Assembly (NCBI RefSeq): GCF_042650125.1
Contig: NZ_JBHSAP010000015.1
Coordinates: 248,001 to 312,000, forward strand
DNA length: 64,000 nt
Source: Salinithrix halophila
GTDB taxonomy: Bacteria > Bacillota > Bacilli > Thermoactinomycetales > DSM-45169
Direction: 5' to 3'
Shown: positions 51,137-60,146 of the stretch, one piece after another
How the letters are laid out: each line of letters begins with the position of its first letter
Position numbering within the stretch: position 1 is the stretch's first letter
Notes under the pieces: generated by a model
Seen by the model: only the letters and a program-made list of their open reading frames with translations
Databases searched by the model: none
Told to the model about the DNA's origin: nothing
Position numbers and translations under genes: made by a program

Positions 51137-51633
51137 TGAGAAGGACCGAGAGACATTCGGTTGCCGGGGGGAACTCCCTTTGGCAGATTTACCGGATCCT
51201 CCCCTTCAGCAAAGTGTTTAAAAACACCCTCGTCGCGGTTCTTGCCCGGTACATACCCCTATTTCCTCTGAAGAACTGGATGTACCGCCGGCTTCTGGGC
51301 ATGGAGGTGGGGGAAGGGACGGCGATCGCTTTTTTCGTGGTGGTGGATCTCCTCTATCCAGAGCGGATCTGTATCGGTAGAAACACGATCATTGGATACA
51401 ATACGACCATCCTTACCCATGAATACCTGATCAGTGAATACCGGATAGGAGATGTGCAGATCGGTGACGATGTGATGGTGGGAGCCAATACGACCATTTT
51501 ACCTGGGGTTCGAATCGGAACCGGCGCCGTCGTCGGAGCTGGTTCTCTGGTTAACCGTGATATCCCAGCAGGCTCTTTTGCAGCAGGCAACCCCGTCCGG
51601 ATTATCAGGGAAGGGCAAAAAACCGAACAGTGA
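51136..51633 (+). CDS. Hexapeptide-repeat acyltransferase (YvoF-like)
   Basis: The 165-residue protein forms a left-handed beta-helix: repeats such as IGRNTIIGYNTTI, IGDDVMVGANTTILPGVRIGTGAVVGAGSLVNRDIPAGSFAAGNP. HEYLIS carries the catalytic-type histidine of the xenobiotic/maltose O-acetyltransferase group. The acceptor is unknown. ATG 51136 overlaps the ppaX stop (TGATG); GTG 51133 is possible. Confidence 0.85.
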   Translation: MRRTERHSVAGGNSLWQIYRILPFSKVFKNTLVAVLARYIPLFPLKNWMYRRLLGMEVGEGTAIAFFVVVDLLYPERICIGRNTIIGYNTTILTHEYLISEYRIGDVQIGDDVMVGANTTILPGVRIGTGAVVGAGSLVNRDIPAGSFAAGNPVRIIREGQKTEQ

Positions 51634-51634
51634 A

Positions 51635-51663
51635 GAGCGCCCGCTTAGGCGGACGCTTTTTTT
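51635..51663 (+). terminator. Terminator after the acyltransferase
   Basis: AGCG(C)CCGC pairs with GCGG(A)CGCT around TTAG, then seven T. Confidence 0.85.
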
Positions 51664-51700
51664 GTGGCTTTCTTTTCACAAACTTGTCGAATGATTGGTT

Positions 51701-51751
51701 GGACTTGTCAGTACCGGTTTCTTTACAATGAAATGGACTCATGTGTCAGTC
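51701..51751. promoter_or_regulatory. Candidate TetR operators
   Basis: ACT-N4-AGT (51703-51712, inside GGACTTGTCAGT) and GACT-N8-AGTC (51736-51751) are two half-palindromes with shared GGACT and TGTCAGT words. They flank a -10-like TACAAT (51724-51729). The position suits autorepression of the 51778 regulator. Confidence 0.35.
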
Positions 51752-51777
51752 AATCCATGCGAGGTGAAATCGAATTT

Positions 51778-52395
51778 ATGCCGCGTTCACCTGAACAAAA
51801 CCGTGAAATTAGGGAAAAGCGAATTCAACAAATCCTGGACGCGACCTTGTGTGTCTACCGGGAACGGGGATACCACGGGACCGAGATGGGAGCCATCGCC
51901 CGTCAGGCGGGGCTGGGCCGCGGATTGATCTACTATTACTTCAAGGATAAGCAGGATGTCTTTCTCACGTTGATTCGACAGACATTGGAGCTATGGAAAG
52001 TGGAAGTTGACCCTCTCCTCAATTCTGATCGACCGGTAGCGGAAAAGCTGGCCGAATACTTGCGGATGATTTGCTATGCTTCCCTGGAATATCCCGATAT
52101 CTATCATCTCCATCAGTCGATTACTCGTGACATCAAAGTGCTGTTCCCTGAGCGAGAGAAAGAGGTGTACGGTTACTACGAAAACAATATGTTTCAACCC
52201 CTCCGCAACCAGTTCTTGATAGCGGCGGAATCCGGGGAGATCGGACTTTGTCCGGAGGTGGCTGAGAGGTTTTTTTTCAGTGTATTATTCGAAGCAGTAA
52301 GCCAGGATTACCCCAGGGCGCGGGATTCGGTAGAGGAAATGGTGAAAGCTGCTCTGTATGGGTTGGTTGGAAGCAAGAAAGGGAAGCCTGAATAA
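51778..52395 (+). CDS. TetR-family transcriptional regulator
   Basis: The 205-residue protein has a TetR N-terminal HTH: QQILDATLCVYRERGYHGTEMGAIARQAGLGRGLIYYYFKDKQDVFLTLI (about residues 17-66). The helical ligand-binding domain is not specific enough to name. It lies upstream of and in line with an RND pump gene, so it probably represses that pump. Start ATG 51778 has GAGGTGAAAT upstream. Confidence 0.88.
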   Translation: MPRSPEQNREIREKRIQQILDATLCVYRERGYHGTEMGAIARQAGLGRGLIYYYFKDKQDVFLTLIRQTLELWKVEVDPLLNSDRPVAEKLAEYLRMICYASLEYPDIYHLHQSITRDIKVLFPEREKEVYGYYENNMFQPLRNQFLIAAESGEIGLCPEVAERFFFSVLFEAVSQDYPRARDSVEEMVKAALYGLVGSKKGKPE

Positions 52396-52557
52396 CGGAC
52401 TGTAAGCTCATGCGGGCTCATCGACCGAGAGGCCGTTTCTGTATGAAAAATCCCGAAAATAAATAGAGATTCGGACTGGCAAAGAACCCTAGTCCTTCTC
52501 AAGGGTGCTGGGGATTGACGTTGCCAACCAATGGATAGGAAACAGGAGGATATGGGG

Positions 52558-55500
52558 ATGTGGTTACCGAAAACAGCAATTCGCCGTCCGGTATTTACAA
52601 CTGTCGCAGTGATTATCATCCTGGTCATGGGTTTTGTCTCCTTGACCAATTTGCAAACCGACCTTTTGCCTGAAATTCAGCCCCCTGTCGGGGCTGTAGT
52701 CGCTTCGTACCCGGGTGCCGGTTCCAAGGAGGTTTTGGAGAAAGTGTCCAAGCCTTTGGAACGGAAGCTAGGTACCCTATCCGGCTTAAAGACGATCCAG
52801 AGCCAGTCCCGAGAAGGATCGGCGCTTATTCTGCTGGAGTTCGATTGGTCCCAGGATATCAATCAGGTTCAGAATGATGTGCTGTCTAGGATCAACCAGA
52901 CACACCTTCCCTCGGATGTGGATACTCCCAATTTTCTTAAATTCGATCCCGCTACTTTTCCGATTATGCAGCTGTCGGTGAAGGTTGAGAATGGGAGCCG
53001 GGATGCTCTCCAGAATGACGTGGACGAGATCGTCCATTCGATTTCAAAATTACCGGGTGTCGCCAGTGCGGAGGATTCGGGGCTGGTGGGCCGACAGATA
53101 CGGATCTCCCTCGACGGGGACAAGATAAAGAAGTACGGACTTACCCAGAAGGACGTCAAAGACCGGATCGAGTCTTCTAATGTGAGTCAGCCCGGGGGAA
53201 TCGTGAAGGATGGGGATAACGATCTGACGGCACGAGTTGTCTCCGAGCTGACGAAAGTGAACGATCTCAAACGCTTGACCGTTTCAAGGCATCCATTGAC
53301 GAGGCAGAAAATCACCCTGGATGAGGTAGCCGAGGTGAAGGTGGCCGATGCCAATCAGTCTGTGATTACTCGAACCAATGGAAAGCCTGGTGTCGGTATC
53401 AACGTATTTAAGCAGTCGGGGTCCAATACCGCCCAGGTGGCTTCCGAGGTTAGGGATGAGCTGAAGCGGTTGAACAAGGTGCTGGATAACGATACGCTGG
53501 TTATCTTTGACCAAGGAAAATATGTGGATCGATCCGTCTCGAACGTGGGCTCGACCATGGCCGGCGGTGCGCTGCTGGCTATGCTTGTTCTGTTTTTGTT
53601 CCTGCGTTCTTTTCGTAGTCCGCTCATTATCGGTATTGCGATCCCCTTGTCTGTGATCTTCACTTTTGTTCTGATGTACCTCTCCGATTTCAGCCTAAAT
53701 ATTATGACCTTAGGGGGGCTGGCTCTCGGGATCGGGATGCTGGTGGACAACGCCATTGTCGTCATCGAAAATATCTACCGTCATCGACAGATGGGTAAAG
53801 CACCCAAGGAGGCTTCAGTAGCAGGAGCTGGTGAAGTAGCGGCGGCAGTCACCGCCTCCACCCTAACGACAGTCTTTGTCTTCGTTCCCGTCATTTTCGT
53901 TCAGGGAATCGTGGGCCAGTTGTTCAAGGAGTTCGCCTTTACCGTTTCTTTCAGTCTGCTGGCTTCCTTGCTTGTCTCCCTGACGGTGGTACCGGTCTTA
54001 TCCGCCGCAATTATGAAAAAACCGTGGAAGGGGTGGAACCGACAACAAAAGGAAAACGGGGTGTATCGTTCTTTCCGTAACGGGTTGAGCTGGGCTCTTT
54101 CTCATCGTAAAACGGTACTAGCTTCCGCCTTTCTTTTATTCCTCATTGGCGGAGTGGGGGTGTGGAAAGTAGGAACGGAATTTCTCCCCGCCTCGGATGA
54201 AGGGGTCTTTACCGTTGAAGTGAAGATGCCTTCAGGTACCGGATTGGAGAAGACAAAGGCGGTTTCTAAAAAAGTGGAAGAGATCCTCAACGAAGAAAAG
54301 GACATCGCCAACTACCAGGCTACGATCGGAGAGGGAGAAAACGAAAACGCCATTTCAGGAAGAAGCGCCCGCAATATTTCCCGCATTTACGTCAATGCAG
54401 TGGAGTCAGGGGAACGGAGCCTAACCACCCGTTCGCTCATCAATCGTCTTCGACCACGGTTGGCGGAAGCCGCTCCTGAGGCTGAAGTAACCCTTAAGGA
54501 ACAATCCTCTTTTCAGACAACAGGAACTCCTGGGACGTTGGAGTTTACCCTTAGCGGATCCAAAGAACAGATGGATCGTTACGCAGCTTCCGTAACCAAT
54601 CAGCTCAAAGAAATGGACCATGTCCGGGAAGTAACCAACTCGCGCGAGGAGACCAAGCCTGAGCTGCAAGTAGAGGTGGATCGGAAAAAGGCGGAGAATA
54701 AGGGGGTGATCCCCGCTCAGATCGTGGAGGCTGTCTCCAATGCGACCCGGGGGGAGACAGTGACCCGAATCGACCTGGAGAAGGGGCCTGTGCTCGATGT
54801 GGACCTCAGCTTCGATCCAACCTATCGCCAGTCTCCTGAAAAGCTGAAGGATTTGCCGATTCCCGCTGGAGGTGACGGCAGGACGGTCTCCCTCGGGACG
54901 GTTGCAAAGGTGAAGAAGGGAGAGGGGCCGATCACCATCAATCGGAGCAACCTTCAGGACAGCATCGAGTACCAAGTCCAATTTGACGGTACGGATCTGG
55001 GGAGAATGGAGAAAGCGACGGAAGAAAGGTTGGCGGAACTTCTGCCGGCAGGTATGGATGTGAAATTCACTGGTTCGGCGGAACTCTTCAATGATGCAGT
55101 CGATGACTTGCTCCTTGCTGTGGGCTTAGCTGTACTATTCGTCTTCCTCGTCTTGTCGGCCCAGTTTGAATCCTTTAGGACCCCCTTTGTCATTATCCTC
55201 ACCTTGCCGTTGATGGTAATAGGAGTGGGAGTCTCCCTTTGGTTAACCAAAACCCCTGTCGGGGTGACCGCCCTTATCGGGGTAATCGTGTTGGCAGGGA
55301 TTGTCGTCAACAACGCGATTGTACTGGTGGACTTCATCAACCAGTTAAAGGATCGAGGGTATTCAAGTTATGAGGCGATCCTGGAGTCGGGAACTGCCCG
55401 CCTTCGTCCGATTATGATGACGGCCCTAACCACGATCCTTGGCCTGATTCCCCTGTCTTTTGGTTTTGGAGAGGGGACCGAGATCCAACAGCCGTTGGCC

Positions 55501-55611
55501 GTTACGGTTATCGGTGGCCTGTTGTCAAGCACCCTGCTCACTCTATTCGTGATTCCTGTCGTTTACACACTGTTCGACCCCGAGTTACGGCGTAAACGGA
55601 AAATCGGATAA
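52558..55611 (+). CDS. RND-family efflux transporter (SwrC/AcrB-type)
   Basis: The 1017-residue protein has the twelve-helix, two-large-loop RND layout: an N-terminal helix near residue 10, a porter loop to about 325, helices 2-6 with GGLALGIGMLVDNAIVVIENIYRHR (charge relay Asp), a second loop, and a final helix set (GVIVLAGIVVNNAIVLVDFINQL). In Gram-positives such pumps, like SwrC, export surfactants and drugs without an outer-membrane channel. No adaptor gene is adjacent. ATG 52558 lies 7 bases after AGGAGGA; ATG 52552 is too close. Confidence 0.92.
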   Translation: MWLPKTAIRRPVFTTVAVIIILVMGFVSLTNLQTDLLPEIQPPVGAVVASYPGAGSKEVLEKVSKPLERKLGTLSGLKTIQSQSREGSALILLEFDWSQDINQVQNDVLSRINQTHLPSDVDTPNFLKFDPATFPIMQLSVKVENGSRDALQNDVDEIVHSISKLPGVASAEDSGLVGRQIRISLDGDKIKKYGLTQKDVKDRIESSNVSQPGGIVKDGDNDLTARVVSELTKVNDLKRLTVSRHPLTRQKITLDEVAEVKVADANQSVITRTNGKPGVGINVFKQSGSNTAQVASEVRDELKRLNKVLDNDTLVIFDQGKYVDRSVSNVGSTMAGGALLAMLVLFLFLRSFRSPLIIGIAIPLSVIFTFVLMYLSDFSLNIMTLGGLALGIGMLVDNAIVVIENIYRHRQMGKAPKEASVAGAGEVAAAVTASTLTTVFVFVPVIFVQGIVGQLFKEFAFTVSFSLLASLLVSLTVVPVLSAAIMKKPWKGWNRQQKENGVYRSFRNGLSWALSHRKTVLASAFLLFLIGGVGVWKVGTEFLPASDEGVFTVEVKMPSGTGLEKTKAVSKKVEEILNEEKDIANYQATIGEGENENAISGRSARNISRIYVNAVESGERSLTTRSLINRLRPRLAEAAPEAEVTLKEQSSFQTTGTPGTLEFTLSGSKEQMDRYAASVTNQLKEMDHVREVTNSREETKPELQVEVDRKKAENKGVIPAQIVEAVSNATRGETVTRIDLEKGPVLDVDLSFDPTYRQSPEKLKDLPIPAGGDGRTVSLGTVAKVKKGEGPITINRSNLQDSIEYQVQFDGTDLGRMEKATEERLAELLPAGMDVKFTGSAELFNDAVDDLLLAVGLAVLFVFLVLSAQFESFRTPFVIILTLPLMVIGVGVSLWLTKTPVGVTALIGVIVLAGIVVNNAIVLVDFINQLKDRGYSSYEAILESGTARLRPIMMTALTTILGLIPLSFGFGEGTEIQQPLAVTVIGGLLSSTLLTLFVIPVVYTLFDPELRRKRKIG

Positions 55612-55618
55612 ACCTACA

Positions 55619-55642
55619 AACCCTGGTTAGCCGGGGTTTTTT
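55619..55642 (+). terminator. Terminator after the RND pump
   Basis: AACCCTGG pairs with CCGGGGTT around TTAG, then T tract. Confidence 0.82.
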
Positions 55643-55762
55643 GATCCGGTAGAGAGAATCAACTGGACAATCATAGAACGGCCCGATTAAGATGTAGACA
55701 ATGGTCCAACATACGGGAGAAACAGTGGCGGAATCATAAAATTCAGGGTGATTCTTTTGAAG

Positions 55763-56290
55763 ATGGTGGAGCATTACATCGAATTGCGACTTTATTACCG
55801 GGAAATCGAAACGCATGAACCGCTGTATGTCAGTTTGGCAGAGTTATCTGACGTCCTATACTCCTCTACGCGCAATGTTAAACGGCATTTGAAGCATATG
55901 GAGGAGGAAGGTTTGATCGAATGGCGGTCAGGTGGTGGCAGGGGGAAGCGATCCGCATTAGTGTTCAAAAAGCCCCTTGAGGAGGTTTTTCCCCCTTACT
56001 TCCGCGAGTTTTTGCAACAGGGGAAGTATAAAGAAGCCATCCGTTCCATCAAAAGGGATGGGGTCCCCGCAGGGATCCGCAAATCCTGCTATAACGAGAT
56101 GATGAAAGAATTGAGTATGCCTGTGATGGCCCTGGGAACGGCAGAGCGGGACAACAACCGCACTTATTCGGAAAAACTGGCATCAAAAGGATTGACACCC
56201 GCCGTGGTTTCAACAGAGACGGGCAAATGGATGATTGTCGATGAAGAACAGAGCGATCCGAGGAAAAAAGGAACAGAAGAAGACAAATGA
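55763..56290 (+). CDS. Stand-alone SgrR-type N-terminal DNA-binding protein
   Basis: The 175-residue protein opens with the SgrR winged-helix domain: MVEHYIELRLYYREIETHEPLYVSLAELSDVLYSSTRNVKRHLKHMEEEGLIEWRSGGGRGKRS. The family linker (PYFREFLQQGKYKEAI) follows. In SgrR proteins a solute-binding domain of about 400 residues comes next; here about 60 unrelated, charged residues follow and the frame ends. It may be a truncated regulator or a real short form. Start ATG 55763 after AGGGTGAT is likely; GTG 55748 is possible. Confidence 0.7.
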   Translation: MVEHYIELRLYYREIETHEPLYVSLAELSDVLYSSTRNVKRHLKHMEEEGLIEWRSGGGRGKRSALVFKKPLEEVFPPYFREFLQQGKYKEAIRSIKRDGVPAGIRKSCYNEMMKELSMPVMALGTAERDNNRTYSEKLASKGLTPAVVSTETGKWMIVDEEQSDPRKKGTEEDK

Positions 56291-56316
56291 TGGATGAAGA
56301 TATAAACAGGATGAAC

Positions 56317-56343
56317 AAAAGCCCTGCGGAAGCAGGGCTTTAT
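56317..56343. terminator. Bidirectional terminator
   Basis: AAAGCCCTGC pairs with GCAGGGCTTT around GGAA, between the SgrR-like gene and convergent pyrD. Confidence 0.8.
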
Positions 56344-56373
56344 CCTATATTAAAGAGTGCAATAAGGGCTGAT

Positions 56374-57456
56374 TCACCGATCCAGTCCAACGGCATCGGC
56401 TATCGATGCCAAACCATCTTTCTCCATCAGTTTCAGGAGTTCTAAGTTAATGTCCCGAGCGATGGAGGGGCCACGGTAGATCATACCGGTGTAAACCTGG
56501 ATTAATGAGGCTCCGGCCCGAATTTTCTCATAGGCGTCTGCTCCGTTGAAAACGCCGCCGACACCGATTAGTGGGATTTTCCCTTCGCTGACCAGACGCA
56601 GGTGACGGATGATCTCCGTCGATAGTGGAGCGAGGGGACGGCCTGATAAACCGCCTTTCTCTACATGAAGAGGATTTTTTAACCCTTTTCGAGAGAGGGT
56701 GGTGTTGGTGGCGATCACACCATCGATCCCTTTTTCCAATCCAATCAGGACAGCTTCTGTGAGCTGTTCTTTCGTTAGGTCGGGTGCCACCTTCAAAAAG
56801 ACAGGACGGACTTCACCGGTTTGTTCCCTCAGGTGGCGGCGCTCCCCGAGCACCTCTCCCAGCAATCGCTTTAAGGATTCGGCATGTTGCAAGTCCCGTA
56901 GGTTGGGAGTGTTGGGGGAGCTGATATTGATCACGAAATAATCGCCTTGTCTGTACAAGGAGGATAGCCCTTTTCGATAGTCTGAGGCTGCTTCCTCCTG
57001 GGGAGTATCCTTGTTTTTACCCAGGTTGATTCCGATCGGGACGGCAGGGCGGGGAAGTTCCTGGAAATGTAGCGCTGCCTGGCGGACGCCGTCATTGTTA
57101 AAACCCATTCGATTGATTACCGCTTCATCCTCCGGAAGACGGAAGAGACGGGGTTTGGGATTCCCCGGTTGGGGACGAGGTGTCAAAGTTCCCACCTCGA
57201 CAAATCCGAAGCCGAGTGCCGCACAAGCGGGGTACACTTGGGCATGTTTGTCGAAACCGGCTGCTAACCCGACTGGATTAGGGAAAGTTAGTCCTCCTAA
57301 TTTAACATTGAGGCGAGGATCGCGTACCACCATTTTTCGCTCCAGAGAGGAAAGGGTGCCGGGGATGCGCTGAACCCGCATCAGATTTTTGATCGTCCAT
57401 TCATGAGCTTGTTCGGGATCCATCCGAAACAGCATGTTTTTAACAAAAGGATACAC
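56374..57456 (-). CDS. pyrD: Dihydroorotate dehydrogenase, quinone-dependent class 2
   Basis: The 360-residue enzyme oxidises dihydroorotate with FMN and passes electrons to membrane quinone. Class 2 marks are the extra N-terminal helices (YPFVKNMLFRMDPEQAHEWTIKNLM), NPVGLAAGFDK, GFGFVEVGTLTPRPQPGNPKPRLFRLPED and catalytic Ser in INISSPNTPNLR. Start is GTG 57456 after GGAAAGGA; longer in-frame readings run into the opposite promoter region. It stands alone, away from any other pyrimidine gene in the window. Most Bacillus use class 1B with PyrK, so class 2 is a taxonomic pointer. Confidence 0.92.
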   Translation of the reverse strand: MYPFVKNMLFRMDPEQAHEWTIKNLMRVQRIPGTLSSLERKMVVRDPRLNVKLGGLTFPNPVGLAAGFDKHAQVYPACAALGFGFVEVGTLTPRPQPGNPKPRLFRLPEDEAVINRMGFNNDGVRQAALHFQELPRPAVPIGINLGKNKDTPQEEAASDYRKGLSSLYRQGDYFVINISSPNTPNLRDLQHAESLKRLLGEVLGERRHLREQTGEVRPVFLKVAPDLTKEQLTEAVLIGLEKGIDGVIATNTTLSRKGLKNPLHVEKGGLSGRPLAPLSTEIIRHLRLVSEGKIPLIGVGGVFNGADAYEKIRAGASLIQVYTGMIYRGPSIARDINLELLKLMEKDGLASIADAVGLDR

Positions 57457-57646
57457 GTTGGATATGTCCTTTCCGCAAAGGGGATTCTTCCTCGTAGGAT
57501 ACCACAAATCCAGAAGGATGACCGCCAAGTGATTCGATCTCCGTTTAAAAGACGGAAACGGTGGGAGGAAAGTTGCAGGGAATACCCGGGTTTTCTGTTG
57601 AAACAGGATGTTTCCGAATCCCTTCGTGTTCGGAGCGAAGCCCAGG

Positions 57647-57652
57647 TATAAT
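57647..57652 (+). promoter_or_regulatory. -10 element of the HAM1-family gene
   Basis: A perfect TATAAT lies 26 bases before GTG 57679. No good -35 is visible. Confidence 0.45.
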
Positions 57653-57678
57653 GGTACGAGAGAAATGGAGGGATTCAT

Positions 57679-58248
57679 GTGATCCTGCCCTTTGCGACAA
57701 AAAACGAGGGAAAATTAAAGGAAGCCGAACAAGTGCTTATGCCCTGCGGGATCCAGGTCACCCCACTTTCCCTGGAACTGGCTGAACCTGATTCCGGAAG
57801 TATCGAAGAGGTGGCCCGAGAGAAGATGCGTCAGGTAATGGAGATGGGTTACCGCCGAGCGATGGTGGATGATGCAGGCATTTTTTTTGCCGCTTATCAG
57901 CAATTTCCGGGCATCCTGACCAAACGGATTTTTGAACGGATCGGTTACAAAGGGATTATGAAATTATTGGAAGGGGAGACGCGCAAGGTTTGGTTTGAAG
58001 GGGCCGTAGGTGTGTTGTGGGACGGAGAGTCAGCCATTTTTTCCGCCCGGACCTCCGGGAGGCTTTTGAAGATGAACCCCTCCGATATCCAGCCGGAACC
58101 GGGTTTCCCCTTTAATCCGCTCTTCGTCCCAGACGGGGAGACCCGGACTTTTGCCGAAATGAAGCCGGAAGAACGGGAAGCCTATTCTTACCGAGGTCGT
58201 GCTTTGAAGAAGGCTGTCCACTGGTTGCGAGGGTTACAAGCTGATTGA
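57679..58248 (+). CDS. HAM1/RdgB-family non-canonical purine NTP pyrophosphatase
   Basis: The 189-residue protein shows the family's opening ATKNEGKLKEAEQVL and the catalytic segment VDDAGIFFAAYQQFPGILTKRIFERIG (usual form DDSGL). TFAEMKPEEREAYSYRGRALKK is the C-terminal signature (usual EK...SHRGKA). It is shorter than and divergent from canonical RdgB: the DDSGL and SHR motifs are altered to DDAGI and SYR, so a related nucleotide or another substrate is possible. GTG 57679 follows GGAGGG. Confidence 0.78.
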   Translation: MILPFATKNEGKLKEAEQVLMPCGIQVTPLSLELAEPDSGSIEEVAREKMRQVMEMGYRRAMVDDAGIFFAAYQQFPGILTKRIFERIGYKGIMKLLEGETRKVWFEGAVGVLWDGESAIFSARTSGRLLKMNPSDIQPEPGFPFNPLFVPDGETRTFAEMKPEEREAYSYRGRALKKAVHWLRGLQAD

Positions 58249-58274
58249 CGCTTAAGAGGCGGCAGTGTTACACT
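58245..58274 (+). promoter_or_regulatory. Sigma-A promoter of the histidine operon
   Basis: -35 TTGACG (58245-58250) and extended -10 TGT-TACACT (58269-58274) are 18 bases apart. The -35 overlaps the previous stop codon. Confidence 0.6.
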
Positions 58275-58293
58275 ACTAGGAAAAACCGACGAG

Positions 58294-58319
58294 TCTTTAT
58301 CGCGTTAGCAAGATAAAGA
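58294..58319 (+). repeat. Inverted repeat in the his leader
   Basis: TCTTTATC and GATAAAGA are perfect 8-base complements around GCGTTAGCAA, ending 23 bases before hisZ. It could be an operator or a leader hairpin. No histidine-rich leader peptide or T-box signature is visible. Confidence 0.45.
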
Positions 58320-58342
58320 AAGGTGAATAGGAGTGGAACCGG

Positions 58343-59503
58343 ATGGCCAAGCCGCGTGAATTTGAGAAACCGACAGGTGTCCGTGACTTTCCACCGGATG
58401 TTACCGCCAAAAAACGGTGGGTGGAAGAGCGGGTGCAGGCATGTTTTTCGCAGTGGGGATATCGGGAAGTGATTACTCCCACCTTGGAATACTTCGAAAC
58501 GGTAGGCGGAGCGAGCGCCATCGCCGAGCATAAATTGTTTAAGTTGCTGGATAAACAGGGACAGACGTTGGTGTTGCGGCCGGATTTAACAGCCCCGATT
58601 GCCCGTGCTGTCGCCTCGACCATGAGGGAAGAGCCTTTGCCTCTGCGCCTCTGCTACCATGCCAATGTTTTTCGTGCCCAGGAACGAGAAGCGGGGCGAT
58701 TTGCTGAGTTTTACCAGTCAGGTGTGGAACTGGTCGGGGGCGATTCGCCGGAGGCGGATGCAGAAGTGGTCACTCTAGCTGTGGAATCCCTTCAGGATTT
58801 GGAGATTTCCCCGATTCAGTTGACGGTAGGGCACATTGGACTCCTGGATGCTCTGCTCCTGGAATTAACCGAAGATGCCGAGATTGTGGAAGGGTTGAAG
58901 GAAAGCCTCGGCGCCCGTGATATCGTGAAGTATCGCAATCGAGTGAAAGAACTGGATGTAAGCTCGGAGCAAGAGGAGAAGCTTCTCTCCATCCTCGGTG
59001 TTCGTGGCGGACGTGAGGTTTTGAAGCAGTTGCGGGAAACGACCGCTTGCGGCCGGGCCCAGGAAATCATCGATCATCTGGATGGGATTTGGGAAACCTG
59101 GGAGGACTGGAAGGTTGCTGGCTATGTTATTCTGGACCTGACCTTGGTCGGCAGTCTGGACTACTATACCGGGATTTACTTCGAAGGATACGGGGCACAG
59201 GGCCATTATCTGCTCTCTGGAGGTCGTTATGACCAGTTGTTGGAGCAATTCGCCCGATCCCATCCGGCCCGTGGTTTTGCACTGAAGACGGATCGCCTTA
59301 TTATGGCCAGTCCGGGAAGCGGGGATCGACCAGAACCGATTCTGTTGGTTTACCCCCGACGGCTGCGAGCCCGTGCCTTCCGGGAAGCGGGTCGGCTTCG
59401 GGCGAATGGGCAGCCCGTAACCCTTCATTTAGAGGAAGATCAAGCACTTCCAGTGCCTGATCGTGGCCGAGTGATCCGTGTGGGGGAGGGGTACGATGGT
59501 TGA
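58343..59503 (+). CDS. hisZ: ATP phosphoribosyltransferase regulatory subunit
   Basis: The 386-residue protein is a histidyl-tRNA synthetase paralogue without aminoacylation function that activates short-form HisG. KPTGVRDFPPDVTAKKRWVEERVQACFSQWGYREVITPTLEYFE is the class II synthetase-like start, with RPDLTAPIARAVAS and YYTGIYFEGY further on. Its place directly before hisG with an 8-base overlap separates it from hisS. ATG 58343 follows AGGAGTGG. Confidence 0.93.
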   Translation: MAKPREFEKPTGVRDFPPDVTAKKRWVEERVQACFSQWGYREVITPTLEYFETVGGASAIAEHKLFKLLDKQGQTLVLRPDLTAPIARAVASTMREEPLPLRLCYHANVFRAQEREAGRFAEFYQSGVELVGGDSPEADAEVVTLAVESLQDLEISPIQLTVGHIGLLDALLLELTEDAEIVEGLKESLGARDIVKYRNRVKELDVSSEQEEKLLSILGVRGGREVLKQLRETTACGRAQEIIDHLDGIWETWEDWKVAGYVILDLTLVGSLDYYTGIYFEGYGAQGHYLLSGGRYDQLLEQFARSHPARGFALKTDRLIMASPGSGDRPEPILLVYPRRLRARAFREAGRLRANGQPVTLHLEEDQALPVPDRGRVIRVGEGYDG

Positions 59504-60146
59504 AAGACAGGAATTGATCGTTGCGATGCCCAAAGGGCGGATCTTCGGGGAGGCTTTAGAGCTTCTGCGAAAGGCCGGACTGGATATGCCGCAGGATCTG
59601 ACCGAGGACTCCCGCAAACTGACGGTGACCGTCCCTCGGGAAAAACTCTCTTTTCTCCTGGTGAAACCTGTCGATGTGCCCACCTATGTAGAGCACGGGG
59701 TGGCCGATCTGGGTGTAGTTGGAAAAGACGTATTGATGGAGGAAGAACGAGATGTTCACGAACTTCTCGATCTGGAGATCAGTCCTTGCCGGGTGTCTGT
59801 GGCGGGGCTGCCGGACTGGAAGCCAGTCCTTAACCCCAAGGTAGCCAGCAAATACCCCCGGATTGCCGATCAATACTTCCGGGAGCAGGGACAACAGGTA
59901 GAAGTAATCCGGCTCAATGGGTCTGTTGAACTGGCTCCTCTAATCGGCCTGGCCGACCGGATTGTCGATATCGTTTCCACGGGTCGCACATTGAAAGAGA
60001 ATGGGCTTGTTGAGCTGGAGGAGATCGCCTCCGTGACCTCCCGCTTGATTGCCAACCGTTCTAGCTACCGATTGAAAAGCAGGGCGGTCGACGAATTGTA
60101 TGAACGTCTCGGCAAGGTGGTCGAACAGGGGAGAGTGGGAGTATGA
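59496..60146 (+). CDS. hisG: ATP phosphoribosyltransferase (short form)
   Basis: The 216-residue catalytic subunit joins ATP and PRPP, the first committed step. IVAMPKGRIFGEALELLRKAGL and the PRPP loop IVDIVSTGRTLKENGLVELEEI are visible. It lacks the C-terminal regulatory domain of long forms and so needs HisZ. ATG 59496 overlaps hisZ by 8 bases and follows GGGAGGGG. Confidence 0.96.
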   Translation: MVERQELIVAMPKGRIFGEALELLRKAGLDMPQDLTEDSRKLTVTVPREKLSFLLVKPVDVPTYVEHGVADLGVVGKDVLMEEERDVHELLDLEISPCRVSVAGLPDWKPVLNPKVASKYPRIADQYFREQGQQVEVIRLNGSVELAPLIGLADRIVDIVSTGRTLKENGLVELEEIASVTSRLIANRSSYRLKSRAVDELYERLGKVVEQGRVGV

